Below are positions 1 to 5,608 of a DNA stretch of 5,683 nucleotides, piece after piece. The position numbers and the translations under genes were made by a program. Position 1 is the stretch's first letter; every line of letters starts with the position of its first letter. Origin of the DNA: Parcubacteria group bacterium CG10_big_fil_rev_8_21_14_0_10_35_15. GTDB lineage: Bacteria; Patescibacteriota; Minisyncoccia; Minisyncoccales; GWA2-46-15. The notes under the pieces are model-generated. The model was given only the letters and a program-made list of their open reading frames with translations, was not told the origin of the DNA and made no database searches. The DNA lies in contig PFDL01000048.1 in NCBI GenBank assembly GCA_002772575.1, positions 1 through 5,683 of the forward strand, read 5' to 3'.

Positions 1-393
1 AAGATTCTCAAGCATCAGTCTCTCGGTTTCTCTTTTCTTTAAAGGAGAAAGCAGTCCCCCTAAAATAAAGTAATAACCTGAATATTTACCAGTTTTCTCT
101 AAAAGAAGTAAGTCTGTTTCTTTCTCAACTACGCAAAGCAGATTTTTATTCCTAAGCGGATCTGAACAGATTGAACAAAGATCTTGTTTTAACTTTGGCT
201 CAAACGGATTGTGACAAAATTTACATATTTTAATTGATTTTTTCAAATCTGCTATCACATCTAAAAATTCATTAATCTGAGAATCTTGTTTTTTTAAAAG
301 ATAAAAAACAAAACGCGAGGCAGTTTTTGGCCCCACGCCCGGAAACTTTGAAAAAATCTCAATTAACTCTTGAATCTTTGGAGGATAATCCAT
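1..393 (-). CDS. recR: Recombination mediator RecR, partial (N-terminal 131 residues)
   Basis: RecR works with RecO (and RecF) in the cytoplasm to load RecA at single-stranded gaps. I translated the minus strand from the ATG at 393-391. The frame is open to the window edge, giving 131 residues of a protein usually near 200. The N-terminus has the RecR helix-hairpin-helix signature (FPGVGPKTASR, residues 17-27). A four-cysteine zinc finger follows at C57, C60, C73 and C76. The Toprim domain then begins at LLCVVE (residues 85-90, acidic E90), with GYYFILGGLLSPL at 106-118. After LSPL the sequence reads KKRETER where many RecR proteins have DGIGPE, a local variation. The C-terminus is missing only because the window ends. 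The gene lies 35 bp downstream of dnaB on the same strand with no Shine-Dalgarno sequence or obvious promoter in the gap, so it is probably co-transcribed with dnaB. Family assignment is very secure. Confidence 0.96.
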   Translation of the reverse strand, partial: MDYPPKIQELIEIFSKFPGVGPKTASRFVFYLLKKQDSQINEFLDVIADLKKSIKICKFCHNPFEPKLKQDLCSICSDPLRNKNLLCVVEKETDLLLLEKTGKYSGYYFILGGLLSPLKKRETERLMLENL

Positions 394-428
394 ATTAATT
401 TCGAGTAAAACGAGAAATCAAGATTCTC

Positions 429-1790
429 TTAAATCAAATATTCTCTTTCTTCTTTGGCTAAGTTCCTAAAACTGACCATTTGCTCATTAAAGTAAAGACT
501 GACTTTACCAACCGGACCATTACGATGTTTACCAATAATAATATCGGCAATGTTTTTTCTTTCAATATCTTGACGATATTTATCCTCTCTATAAATAAAC
601 AAAACCACATCAGCATCTTGCTCTAAACTACCCGAATCTCTTAAATCAGACAATCTTGGTATTTGTGGCGATCTTTGTTCAACAGCTCTGGATAATTGGG
701 ACACGGCCACAATTGGCACATTCAGCTCCCTGCCAAGTCCCTTTAAAGCTCTGGAGATCTCGGTAACTTGTTGAACCATGCTTTCCATGGCATTCCTTGG
801 TTCAACTAATTGAAGATAATCAATTATTATCAATCCCAATCCCTGATCTGCCTGAAGACGCCTGGCCATAGCTCGCATTTGCAGAACATTTGAAGTAGCG
901 GCATCATCAATAAAAATAGGGGCTTCGGCCAAAACTCCTAAAGCGTTCTGGATCTTGGAAAAATCATTATCTTCTCCTTTTGAAGAAAGTGTGCCTGTTC
1001 TTATTTTCCAAAGATCAACTCCGGATTGGGCTGAAATTAACCTATCCACCACCTGATCCATAGACATTTCCAAACTAAAAATACCGACCGGCAATTTTTG
1101 GGTAGTGGCCACATGTCTGGCAAAATCTAATGCCAAGGATGATTTACCCATTGATGGCCTAGCCGCTAAAATGATTAAATCTGACCTCTGCAAGCCCGAC
1201 AACATATTATCTAAATCAATAAAGCCGGTTGAAATTCCTCTTGGTCCGCCCTCATGTTTTGAAAGCCGATCAATCCTCTCAAAAGCTTCCACAAGACTAT
1301 CTTTAATTGATAAGAATTTTTGAGTTAAAGATTTTTGAGTAATACCAAATATTTTTCTTTCAGCCTGATCAAGCAAAACTTCAATGTCTTCTGATTCATT
1401 GTATCCCATTTGACCGATATCATAACTAACATCAATTAAATCCCTTAGAATTCTTTTTCTTTGAACAATTTTAGCATAATTTGAAATATGGGCGGCAGTT
1501 GGAACCGCATTAACCAATTGAGTTAAATAAGCATTGCCACCAATATTTTCAAGTTTATTCTTTTCTTTTAAACGGCTGGAAACTGACAGCATATCAATCG
1601 GATCATTTCTTTCAAAAAGTTCTGTCATGGCCTGATAAATTTCCTGATGATCTGATTTATAAAAATCTTTAGTTTTAAGAAAATCAATCACCTTGATAAT
1701 GGCGTTCTTATCAATCAAAAGACAGCCCAAAGCTGATTGTTCAGCGTCAATATTCTGCGGAGGAAGTTTTTCAGTAATTGATTCCAACAT
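429..1790 (-). CDS. dnaB: Replicative DNA helicase DnaB
   Basis: DnaB is the hexameric ATP-driven 5'-3' helicase that unwinds DNA at the replication fork and contacts primase. The 453-residue length is normal for the family. The N-terminal domain starts with the typical KLPPQNIDAEQSALG (residues 8-22) and carries the conserved NAVPTAAHISNYA stretch (94-106). The RecA-like C-terminal domain shows Walker A ARPSMGKSS (210-218), the catalytic glutamate in FSLEM (E241), Walker B LIIIDYLQL (320-328), SQLSRAVEQR (364-373), the LSDLRDSGSLEQDAD block (380-394) and KHRNGPVG with the probable arginine finger (421-428). No intein interrupts the usual insertion sites. The ATG at 1790-1788 fits the expected N-terminus but has no Shine-Dalgarno sequence. 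It lies within the flanking direct repeat of a MITE-like element that fills the upstream gap. The gene is probably in a cysS-dnaB-recR transcription unit. Confidence 0.98.
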   Translation of the reverse strand: MLESITEKLPPQNIDAEQSALGCLLIDKNAIIKVIDFLKTKDFYKSDHQEIYQAMTELFERNDPIDMLSVSSRLKEKNKLENIGGNAYLTQLVNAVPTAAHISNYAKIVQRKRILRDLIDVSYDIGQMGYNESEDIEVLLDQAERKIFGITQKSLTQKFLSIKDSLVEAFERIDRLSKHEGGPRGISTGFIDLDNMLSGLQRSDLIILAARPSMGKSSLALDFARHVATTQKLPVGIFSLEMSMDQVVDRLISAQSGVDLWKIRTGTLSSKGEDNDFSKIQNALGVLAEAPIFIDDAATSNVLQMRAMARRLQADQGLGLIIIDYLQLVEPRNAMESMVQQVTEISRALKGLGRELNVPIVAVSQLSRAVEQRSPQIPRLSDLRDSGSLEQDADVVLFIYREDKYRQDIERKNIADIIIGKHRNGPVGKVSLYFNEQMVSFRNLAKEEREYLI

Positions 1791-1791
1791 A
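1788..1791. repeat. 4-bp direct repeat CATA, possible target-site duplication (left copy)
   Basis: CATA lies directly outside the left inverted repeat and matches CATA at 1943-1946 directly outside the right one. On the minus strand this copy reads TATG and supplies the ATG start of dnaB. A 4-bp match can occur by chance, but its exact placement at both ends supports a target-site duplication. Confidence 0.6.
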
Positions 1792-1811
1792 CCAGGTAGT
1801 AGAAACTCGAC
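1792..1811 (+). repeat. Left terminal inverted repeat of the MITE-like element
   Basis: This 20-base arm begins CCAGGTAGT and ends AAACTCGAC. It is the reverse complement of 1923-1942 apart from two adjacent positions (1801-1802). It lies 1 base upstream of the dnaB ATG as read on the minus strand. Confidence 0.85.
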
Positions 1812-1840
1812 TGTTAGGAGAGCGAAGCTCTCCTTAGTCG
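1808..1840. other. Stable hairpin with GCGAAGC tip inside the MITE-like element
   Basis: AGGAGAGC (1816-1823) pairs perfectly with GCTCTCCT (1827-1834) around a GAA triloop. CGACT (1808-1812) pairs with AGTCG (1836-1840) below an internal loop, giving 13 bp in total. The tip GCGAAGC is a sequence known to form an unusually stable DNA mini-hairpin. It uses bases of the left terminal repeat, so it competes with the long stem between the two element ends. No T-run follows on either strand, so it does not look like an intrinsic terminator. Confidence 0.75.
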
Positions 1841-1922
1841 ATTTACCAAATAAACTTAATTTTTTAATTATTTGCTTTGCCAGATAGTATAATTAATCAA
1901 CTCTCCTAACCCTCAAAGACTT

Positions 1923-1942
1923 GTCGAGTTTTCACTACCTGG
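1923..1942 (-). repeat. Right terminal inverted repeat of the MITE-like element
   Basis: The reverse complement begins CCAGGTAGT and ends AAACTCGAC, matching the left arm at 18 of 20 positions. CATA (1943-1946) follows it directly. Confidence 0.85.
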
Positions 1943-1946
1943 CATA
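1943..1946. repeat. 4-bp direct repeat CATA, possible target-site duplication (right copy)
   Basis: This is the partner of 1788-1791. On the minus strand it reads TATG and would have been the original dnaB start codon context before insertion. Removing the element and one copy leaves a single ATG joined to the dnaB reading frame. Confidence 0.6.
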
Positions 1947-1957
1947 TTATTGTTTTC

Positions 1958-1986
1958 ACTCTAACAAAAACAAGAAACACCCGCAA
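1958..1986 (-). promoter_or_regulatory. Possible original dnaB promoter, now displaced
   Basis: On the minus strand TTGCGG (1986-1981) and TAGAGT (1963-1958) are 17 bp apart. They match the -35 and -10 consensus at 3 and 4 of 6 positions. The -10 ends 12 bases before the right CATA copy, which carries an ATG. Before the inferred insertion this would have given a near-leaderless dnaB transcript, as proposed for other genes here. With the element present the leader would be about 155 bases longer. The sequence match is weak. Confidence 0.25.
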
Positions 1987-2005
1987 CTTATTAACAAAAA
2001 AGATA

Positions 2006-3391
2006 TTAAGACTTTAGTAACTTTGGTCCCTTGTCAGTATCTTCAACCCGCCAACCAAGTTTTTCAATCTCTTGCCTGATTTGATCTGCCTTCTGCCATT
2101 GTTTTTGCTTCCGAAATGTCTCGCGTTCTTTAACCAAACCCTCTACCTTAATTGGCGCCTTTGTTCTTGTGCGAAGCCCGGCTTTACATAAATTAAGGCC
2201 AAAGACTTTGTCAAAATCAATTAAAAGATCATATTTTTCTTTTGCAAAAAGGTTTTTATCTTTTAGCATTTTCCAGGTTAATCCCAAAGCCATAGGCATG
2301 TTCAGGTCATTACTAATGGTTTTAATAAACTCTTGCTTATATTTTTTAATCTTAACTGGCCTTGATTTTCCTTTTTCTGATTTTAATTCAATAATTTTTT
2401 TATAGAGATTATTCAAAGCAATTTGGCTGGCTTCCAGCCCTTTCCAGGTAAAGTTTAATCCCTGACGATAATGTGAAGTCAAAATTAAATATCTTAAAGC
2501 CAAAGGATCGAATCCTTTATTAATTAAATCTGTTACTAAAACATTATTACCCAAACTCTTTGACATTTTCTCGCCTTCAATCATTAGCCATTCGTTATGA
2601 AGCCAAAAATTTGCAGTTTGTTTATTAAAAGCGCCATAAGCTTGGGCAACCTCGTTGGTATGATGAATAGAAATATGCTCCTTACCACCAGTATGGATAT
2701 CAAACCGATTACCTAAATATTTTGTTGACATAGCCGTGCATTCAATGTGCCAGCCGGGAAAACCCTTACCCCAAGGGCTATCCCATTGCATAATATGATT
2801 TGGCTGATTAGTTACCCATAAAAGAAAATCCCAGGGCTTTTTCTTTTCAGGATCAATCTCTGTTCTAAAGCCGGCTACTTGTTCTTTCAAGTTTAATCTC
2901 GCAAACTCGGCATAGCCAGGAAACTTTGACGTATCAAAAACTAATCCTGTTTTTGTCATATAAGCAAAACCATTTTTCTCAATCTTTTTTATAAAATCTA
3001 TCTGCTCTTTAATATGATCTGTGGCTTTGCATAAAACATCGGGTCTTTTGATATTCAAAAGATCCATGCTTTTTAAAAACTGATCTATATATTTTTCAGC
3101 TATTTGCCAGACAGTCAAGCCCTCTCTTTTGGCTCCTTTTTCCATTTTATCTTCACCAGCATCTTCGTCAGAAGTCATATGGCCAACATCGGTAATATTC
3201 ATAACCCACTTAGTTTTAAAACCAAGATATTTTAAAGACCTAACTAAGGCATCCCACTGAACATAGCAATACATATGGCCGATATGCTGATTCCAATAAA
3301 CAGTCGGCCCGCAAGAATAAATGCCAACTTGACCCCTTCTAATAGGTTTTAATTCCTCTAATTTTCTAGATAAAGTATTGTAAAGTTTCAT
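2006..3391 (-). CDS. cysS: Cysteine--tRNA ligase (cysteinyl-tRNA synthetase)
   Basis: CysRS joins cysteine to tRNA-Cys using ATP in the cytoplasm. The 461-residue class I synthetase has a normal length. It shows the N-terminal [12 protein letters not shown] start, SCGPTVY with zinc ligand C27, the HIGH box at 36-39, [19 protein letters not shown] (65-83) and the catalytic-core stretch [10 protein letters not shown] with zinc ligand C218 (213-222). The remaining zinc ligands fit H243 and E247 in [12 protein letters not shown]. The KMSKS loop is KMSKSLGN (275-282), followed by the helical DALR-type tRNA-binding region and a C-terminal segment ending DKGPKLLKS. All catalytic and zinc positions appear intact. 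The ATG at 3391-3389 is preceded by TCAAT and a perfect TATAAT but no Shine-Dalgarno sequence. The gene is divergent from dnaX and upstream of dnaB on the same strand. Confidence 0.98.
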   Translation of the reverse strand: MKLYNTLSRKLEELKPIRRGQVGIYSCGPTVYWNQHIGHMYCYVQWDALVRSLKYLGFKTKWVMNITDVGHMTSDEDAGEDKMEKGAKREGLTVWQIAEKYIDQFLKSMDLLNIKRPDVLCKATDHIKEQIDFIKKIEKNGFAYMTKTGLVFDTSKFPGYAEFARLNLKEQVAGFRTEIDPEKKKPWDFLLWVTNQPNHIMQWDSPWGKGFPGWHIECTAMSTKYLGNRFDIHTGGKEHISIHHTNEVAQAYGAFNKQTANFWLHNEWLMIEGEKMSKSLGNNVLVTDLINKGFDPLALRYLILTSHYRQGLNFTWKGLEASQIALNNLYKKIIELKSEKGKSRPVKIKKYKQEFIKTISNDLNMPMALGLTWKMLKDKNLFAKEKYDLLIDFDKVFGLNLCKAGLRTRTKAPIKVEGLVKERETFRKQKQWQKADQIRQEIEKLGWRVEDTDKGPKLLKS

Positions 3392-3401
3392 ATTGATTTT
3401 T

Positions 3402-3407
3402 ATATTA
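3402..3407 (-). promoter_or_regulatory. Probable -10 element of the cysS promoter
   Basis: A perfect TATAAT on the minus strand ends 10 bases before the cysS ATG, so transcription would start within a few bases of the start codon (leaderless or nearly so). At 17-bp spacing the -35 position (3430-3425) reads TGATAG, a poor match, so recognition would depend mainly on the -10. The same TATAAT/TCAAT/ATG layout occurs before the ORFs at 4698 and 5650. Confidence 0.55.
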
Positions 3408-3423
3408 TATATGAAAATTACTG

Positions 3424-3436
3424 GCTATCATATAGC
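3424..3436. other. Short inverted repeat in the cysS-dnaX divergent promoter region
   Basis: GCTAT (3424-3428) and ATAGC (3432-3436) form a 5-bp inverted repeat around CAT. It lies between the divergent cysS and dnaX promoters, where an operator could control both. It is short enough to be coincidental. Confidence 0.25.
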
Positions 3437-3450
3437 GCAAGTAAAAAAGT

Positions 3451-3479
3451 TTGTCTTTATCTTTCGCCTAGATTATGAT
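3451..3479 (+). promoter_or_regulatory. Probable dnaX promoter
   Basis: TTGTCT (3451-3456, 4 of 6 consensus matches) and TATGAT (3474-3479, 5 of 6) are separated by exactly 17 bp. Transcription would start near 3486, leaving a leader of about 30 bases before the dnaX ATG. It is one of the two best-formed sigma70-type promoters in the window. Confidence 0.6.
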
Positions 3480-3516
3480 AAATTAAATCAAGAATAAATA
3501 AATCAATAGTTTTCAA

Positions 3517-4635
3517 ATGAGCCAAGTTTTTTACAGAAAATATCGGCCAAAATCTTTTTCAGAGATTATTGGTCAGGAACATATCGTCAGAACAATAACC
3601 AATGCCTTGGCATCAAAAATTCTTTCTCAGGGGTATTTGTTTACCGGACCAAGAGGTAGCGGAAAAACCACTATTGCCAGACTTTTTGCCAAAGCCTTGA
3701 ATTGCCAAAATAGAAAAGCAGGGGATTACGAACCATGTAATAAATGCTCAAGTTGTCTTGAGATCAACGATAATAGAGCCATTGATTTGATTGAAATAGA
3801 CGCTGCTTCGCACGGAGGCATTGATCAGATAAGAGAATTAAAAGAAGGAATCAATTTTTCTCCAACAAAATCAAAATATAAAGTTTATATTATTGATGAA
3901 TCGCACCAATTAAGCAAAGAAGCTTCTAATGCTCTTTTAAAAACTTTGGAAGAACCGCCAGCTCACGCGGTTTTCATCCTAGCCACTACTGAAATTCATA
4001 AGATGATTCCAACTATTATTTCCAGATGCCAAAGGTTTGATTTTAAGAGATTAAGGCTACCTGAGATTATAAAACGGCTAGAGATCATTTCAAAGAAAGA
4101 GGGGATTAAAATAGAAAAATCAGCTTTAGAATTAATTGCCTTAAGTTCTGGCGGATCTTTTAGAGATGGAGAAAGTATTTTAGACCAAACCGCCACTTTT
4201 TGCGCCAAGGCCCATCAAAAAGAGATTATTATTAAAACCGAAGATTTAAGAGATTTATTGGGAATTGTTGAAACTCAAAAAATTATAAAGATCATTGATT
4301 TTCTTTTAGAGAAAAAAACGGCTGAAGCCATTAGTTTGTTTAATGAAACTTTTGATCAAGGCGCTGACCTCCAGCAATTCGTTAATGAAATTATTAATTA
4401 TCTCCATAATATTCTGATGTTCAAGATTGGAGGAGAGGAATTGCACAATCCCTTGACAGATGGCTTAACAGACGAAGAGTTTAAAAAACTAAAAGAGCAA
4501 GCAATAAAATTTCTTGAACCAGATTTAAGAAAGTTAATTAATCTTTTTCTGGATGCTCAAACCAGAATGAAATCTTCGCCAATTTTGCAATTACCGCTAG
4601 AATTGGCGATTGCTGAGTATTGTGGTATTGAATAG
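3517..4635 (+). CDS. dnaX: DNA polymerase III clamp-loader subunit DnaX (gamma/tau), short form
   Basis: DnaX is the AAA+ ATPase of the clamp loader that places the beta clamp on primed DNA. The protein starts with the typical YRKYRPKSFSEIIGQEHIV (6-24), then Walker A GPRGSGKTT (44-52), a zinc module with C63, C74, C77 and C80, and Walker B VYIIDESH (123-130). Next come LLKTLEEPPAHAVFILATTE (140-159, sensor 1), the SRC motif (169-171) with the trans-acting arginine, and the sensor 2 region GGSFRDGE (212-219). Residues from about 240 form the helical oligomerisation domain. At 372 residues it is gamma-like, without the extra C-terminal domains that in E. coli tau bind DnaB and the polymerase. 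Walker B reads DESH rather than the common DEVH. The start at 3517 fits the family N-terminus, and the stop is TAG. No ybaB follows, unlike the frequent dnaX-ybaB-recR order. Confidence 0.97.
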   Translation: MSQVFYRKYRPKSFSEIIGQEHIVRTITNALASKILSQGYLFTGPRGSGKTTIARLFAKALNCQNRKAGDYEPCNKCSSCLEINDNRAIDLIEIDAASHGGIDQIRELKEGINFSPTKSKYKVYIIDESHQLSKEASNALLKTLEEPPAHAVFILATTEIHKMIPTIISRCQRFDFKRLRLPEIIKRLEIISKKEGIKIEKSALELIALSSGGSFRDGESILDQTATFCAKAHQKEIIIKTEDLRDLLGIVETQKIIKIIDFLLEKKTAEAISLFNETFDQGADLQQFVNEIINYLHNILMFKIGGEELHNPLTDGLTDEEFKKLKEQAIKFLEPDLRKLINLFLDAQTRMKSSPILQLPLELAIAEYCGIE

Positions 4636-4637
4636 CC

Positions 4638-4658
4638 AGTTCTTTACAAAATAGAACT
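4638..4658. other. Inverted repeat just after dnaX
   Basis: AGTTCT (4638-4643) and AGAACT (4653-4658) flank a 9-base loop, 3 bases after the dnaX stop. No T-run follows, so it is not a convincing terminator. It overlaps the -35 element of the next promoter and could be an operator. Confidence 0.35.
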
Positions 4659-4671
4659 ACGATGATATTAT
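4643..4671 (+). promoter_or_regulatory. Promoter upstream of the HTH gene and tRNA-Gln
   Basis: TTTACA (4643-4648, 5 of 6) and TATTAT (4666-4671, 5 of 6) are 17 bp apart, giving a start near 4678. It would drive the HTH gene and, since the genes overlap, the tRNA as well. A second possible -10, a perfect TATAAT at 4681-4686, ends 11 bases before the ATG at 4698 and would give a near-leaderless transcript, but no -35 is visible for it. Confidence 0.6.
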
Positions 4672-4697
4672 GAATCAATATATAATCGTTGTTCAAT

Positions 4698-5384
4698 ATG
4701 TCAAAATTAAAGGAAAAAAAGAAAGCGATCGCTCTAAGAAAGAGGGGGTATTCATACTCCGAGATCTTAAAGGAAGTGCCCGTATATAAATCCACCCTGT
4801 CCATATGGCTAAGAAGTGTCGGTTTAGCGAAAAAACAGAAACAAAGATTAACCGAAAAGAGATTAAAAGCCGCTCTAAGAGGATCTCTTTCTAGAAAAAC
4901 TAAAAGGTTGATGGTTACGGAAGAGATTAAAAGACAAGCCAGAAAAGAAATAGGGGATATATCTGATAGAGAATTATGGTTAATCGGAATTGCCTTATAC
5001 TGGGGAGAGGGATCAAAACAAAAAGAAAACAATCCTTCTCAGCCAGCACGATTCACTAATTCTGATCCATTAATGATAAAACTCTATCTCAAATGGTTGC
5101 AAAAAGTCTGTAAGATTGCTAGAAAAGATATTCTCTTTGAAATCTATCTTCACGAAACAACAGATATCGAAAATTCCAAAAAATATTGGTCAAAAGTTCT
5201 TGGTTTCTCGCTTAACCAATTTCAGAAAATCAGAATTAAAAGGAATAAAATTAGAACCAAAAGAAAAAACATCGGAAGCAATTACTATGGATTGATAAGA
5301 GTAGAGATCAGAAAAGGAACAAATTTTAATAGAAAGATAAGTGGATGGATTGAAGGAATCTATCAGCATTGCGGGATCGTCTAA
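4698..5384 (+). CDS. Small helix-turn-helix protein with possible LAGLIDADG-like domain
   Basis: The function is unknown. I use the ATG at 4698 (228 residues); a TTG at 4689 in the same frame would add three residues but is less likely. Residues 6-43 resemble a helix-turn-helix: a helix around KKAIALRKRGYSYSEILKEV, a turn, then a recognition helix KSTLSIWLRSVGL. A very basic linker follows (45-82, rich in K and R). The segment ELWLIGIALYWGEGS (92-106) resembles the motif helix of LAGLIDADG-type domains, which occur in homing endonucleases and in the regulator WhiA. FTNSDPLMIKLYLKWL (119-134) and the C-terminal NYYGLIRVEIRK and SGWIEGI patterns fit a compact alpha/beta fold. I see only one such motif. 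DNA binding is a reasonable inference; nuclease activity is not shown. No Shine-Dalgarno sequence is present. The last four codons (C-G-I-V) and the TAA stop lie inside the tRNA-Gln gene. Confidence 0.75.
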   Translation: MSKLKEKKKAIALRKRGYSYSEILKEVPVYKSTLSIWLRSVGLAKKQKQRLTEKRLKAALRGSLSRKTKRLMVTEEIKRQARKEIGDISDRELWLIGIALYWGEGSKQKENNPSQPARFTNSDPLMIKLYLKWLQKVCKIARKDILFEIYLHETTDIENSKKYWSKVLGFSLNQFQKIRIKRNKIRTKRKNIGSNYYGLIRVEIRKGTNFNRKISGWIEGIYQHCGIV

Positions 5385-5440
5385 TGGTAGGACGGTGGAC
5401 TTTGACTCCATTAATCTTGGTTCGAATCCAAGTCCCGCAG
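5370..5440 (+). tRNA. tRNA-Gln (anticodon UUG)
   Basis: This 71-base cloverleaf has all arms. The acceptor stem is TGCGGGA (5370-5376) with TCCCGCA (5433-5439); U1-A72 is typical of tRNA-Gln. The D stem is GTC/GAC (5379-5381, 5391-5393). The anticodon stem is 5395-5399 with 5407-5411, around the loop CTTTGAC with anticodon TTG at 5402-5404. The variable loop is TAAT. The T arm is CTTGG-TTCGAAT-CCAAG (5416-5432). The discriminator base is G5440, and CCA is not encoded (CAC follows), so the 3' end must be added enzymatically. The first 15 bases are also the end of the upstream protein gene, so the tRNA has no promoter of its own in the 5' flank outside that gene and is probably processed by RNase P from a shared transcript. 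Confidence 0.97.
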
Positions 5441-5442
5441 CA

Positions 5443-5503
5443 CTTCTTCGCCTCTCAGACGGAGGCTCATCAGCGCCTCCGGCTCTATATAAAAAAGAAG
5501 AAG
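5443..5503. repeat. Nested inverted repeats downstream of tRNA-Gln
   Basis: CTTCTTC (5443-5449) is complementary to GAAGAAG (5497-5503), and between them CGGAGGC (5460-5466) pairs with GCCTCCG (5475-5481) around an 8-base loop. The stretch is GC-richer than its surroundings. No T-run follows the inner hairpin, so it is not a standard terminator; it could help 3'-end processing of the tRNA transcript. GCCTC at 5450-5454 can pair with GAGGC at 5462-5466 instead, so two folds exclude each other. Confidence 0.5.
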
Positions 5504-5539
5504 ATCCTGAAGCGTTAGCTAAAGGAAGATTATAAACTA

Positions 5540-5556
5540 TTGAAGTCTAACTTCAA
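5540..5556. other. Small hairpin
   Basis: TTGAAGT (5540-5546) and ACTTCAA (5550-5556) form a perfect 7-bp stem around a CTA loop. No T-run follows on either strand. Its role is unknown; it may mark the end of the tRNA transcript or bind a protein. Confidence 0.4.
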
Positions 5557-5580
5557 CAAAATCGCGCCAAATTCGAAATT

Positions 5581-5600
5581 TAAGAACAAATTTGTTCGTA
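5581..5600. promoter_or_regulatory. Palindrome, candidate operator
   Basis: GAACAAATTTGTTC (5584-5597) is a perfect 14-bp palindrome, extending with mismatches to 20 bp. It ends about 10 bases upstream of the -35-like ATGACA of the next promoter, a suitable operator position. It resembles the Gram-positive LexA box (GAAC-N4-GTTC) but has six central bases rather than four. Confidence 0.4.
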
Positions 5601-5608
5601 GAAAAAAG

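Larger units (their letters stand above)
1792..1942. mobile_element. MITE-like non-coding element of 151 bp with inverted terminal repeats
   Basis: The two ends are 20-bp inverted repeats (1792-1811 and 1923-1942) that match at 18 of 20 positions, and CATA flanks both sides. A second inverted pair, GTTAGGAGAG at 1813-1822 and CTCTCCTAAC at 1901-1910, extends the symmetry inward; the right side has 11 extra bases between the two blocks. The AT-rich interior contains no credible ORF. This is the structure of a miniature inverted-repeat transposable element mobilised by a transposase encoded elsewhere. The element lies between cysS and dnaB and touches the dnaB start codon, so it becomes the dnaB leader if transcription comes from upstream. 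I cannot assign it to an IS family. A large regulatory hairpin is the main alternative, but would not explain the flanking direct repeat. Confidence 0.65.

Noticed and set aside
1808..1840. Intrinsic terminator between cysS and dnaB
   Set aside because: The hairpin is strong but no T-run follows on either strand.
4312..4318. A7 run in dnaX as a frameshift or slippage site
   Set aside because: A -1 shift reaches TGA at 4323-4325 and would remove most of the oligomerisation domain; the run is not a canonical slippery heptamer in frame. AT-rich DNA makes such runs common.
429..4635. UGA recoding (as in Gracilibacteria/SR1)
   Set aside because: The long genes read normally with TAA or TAG stops and need no in-frame TGA; the standard bacterial code suffices.
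4636..4700. Copy of the tRNA-Gln 5' end at the left side of the HTH gene, as expected for integration at the tRNA
   Set aside because: I found no match to the first bases of the tRNA there, so there is no direct evidence of a site duplication around the HTH gene.
4724..4733. AGCGATCGCT palindrome, containing the cyanobacterial HIP1 octamer
   Set aside because: It occurs once, inside a coding region, in a genome that does not otherwise look cyanobacterial.
4538..5032. 164-codon minus-strand frame opposite the HTH gene
   Set aside because: It overlaps the dnaX end and the HTH gene in antisense, has a low-complexity F/L/S-rich composition, and no family motif.
5441..5500. Hammerhead-ribozyme-like core on the minus strand (CTGATGA, hairpin, then GAA)
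   Set aside because: The expected stem I hairpin and the U-H cleavage site next to stem III are missing, position 15.1 would be G rather than A, and CTGATGA lies in the loop of a better hairpin.
5341..5535. 64-codon plus-strand frame running through tRNA-Gln (contains GSSNGRTVDFDS)
   Set aside because: Most of it is the tRNA read in another frame; it has no promoter or start of its own. Only the part after the tRNA is kept, as a weak remnant idea.
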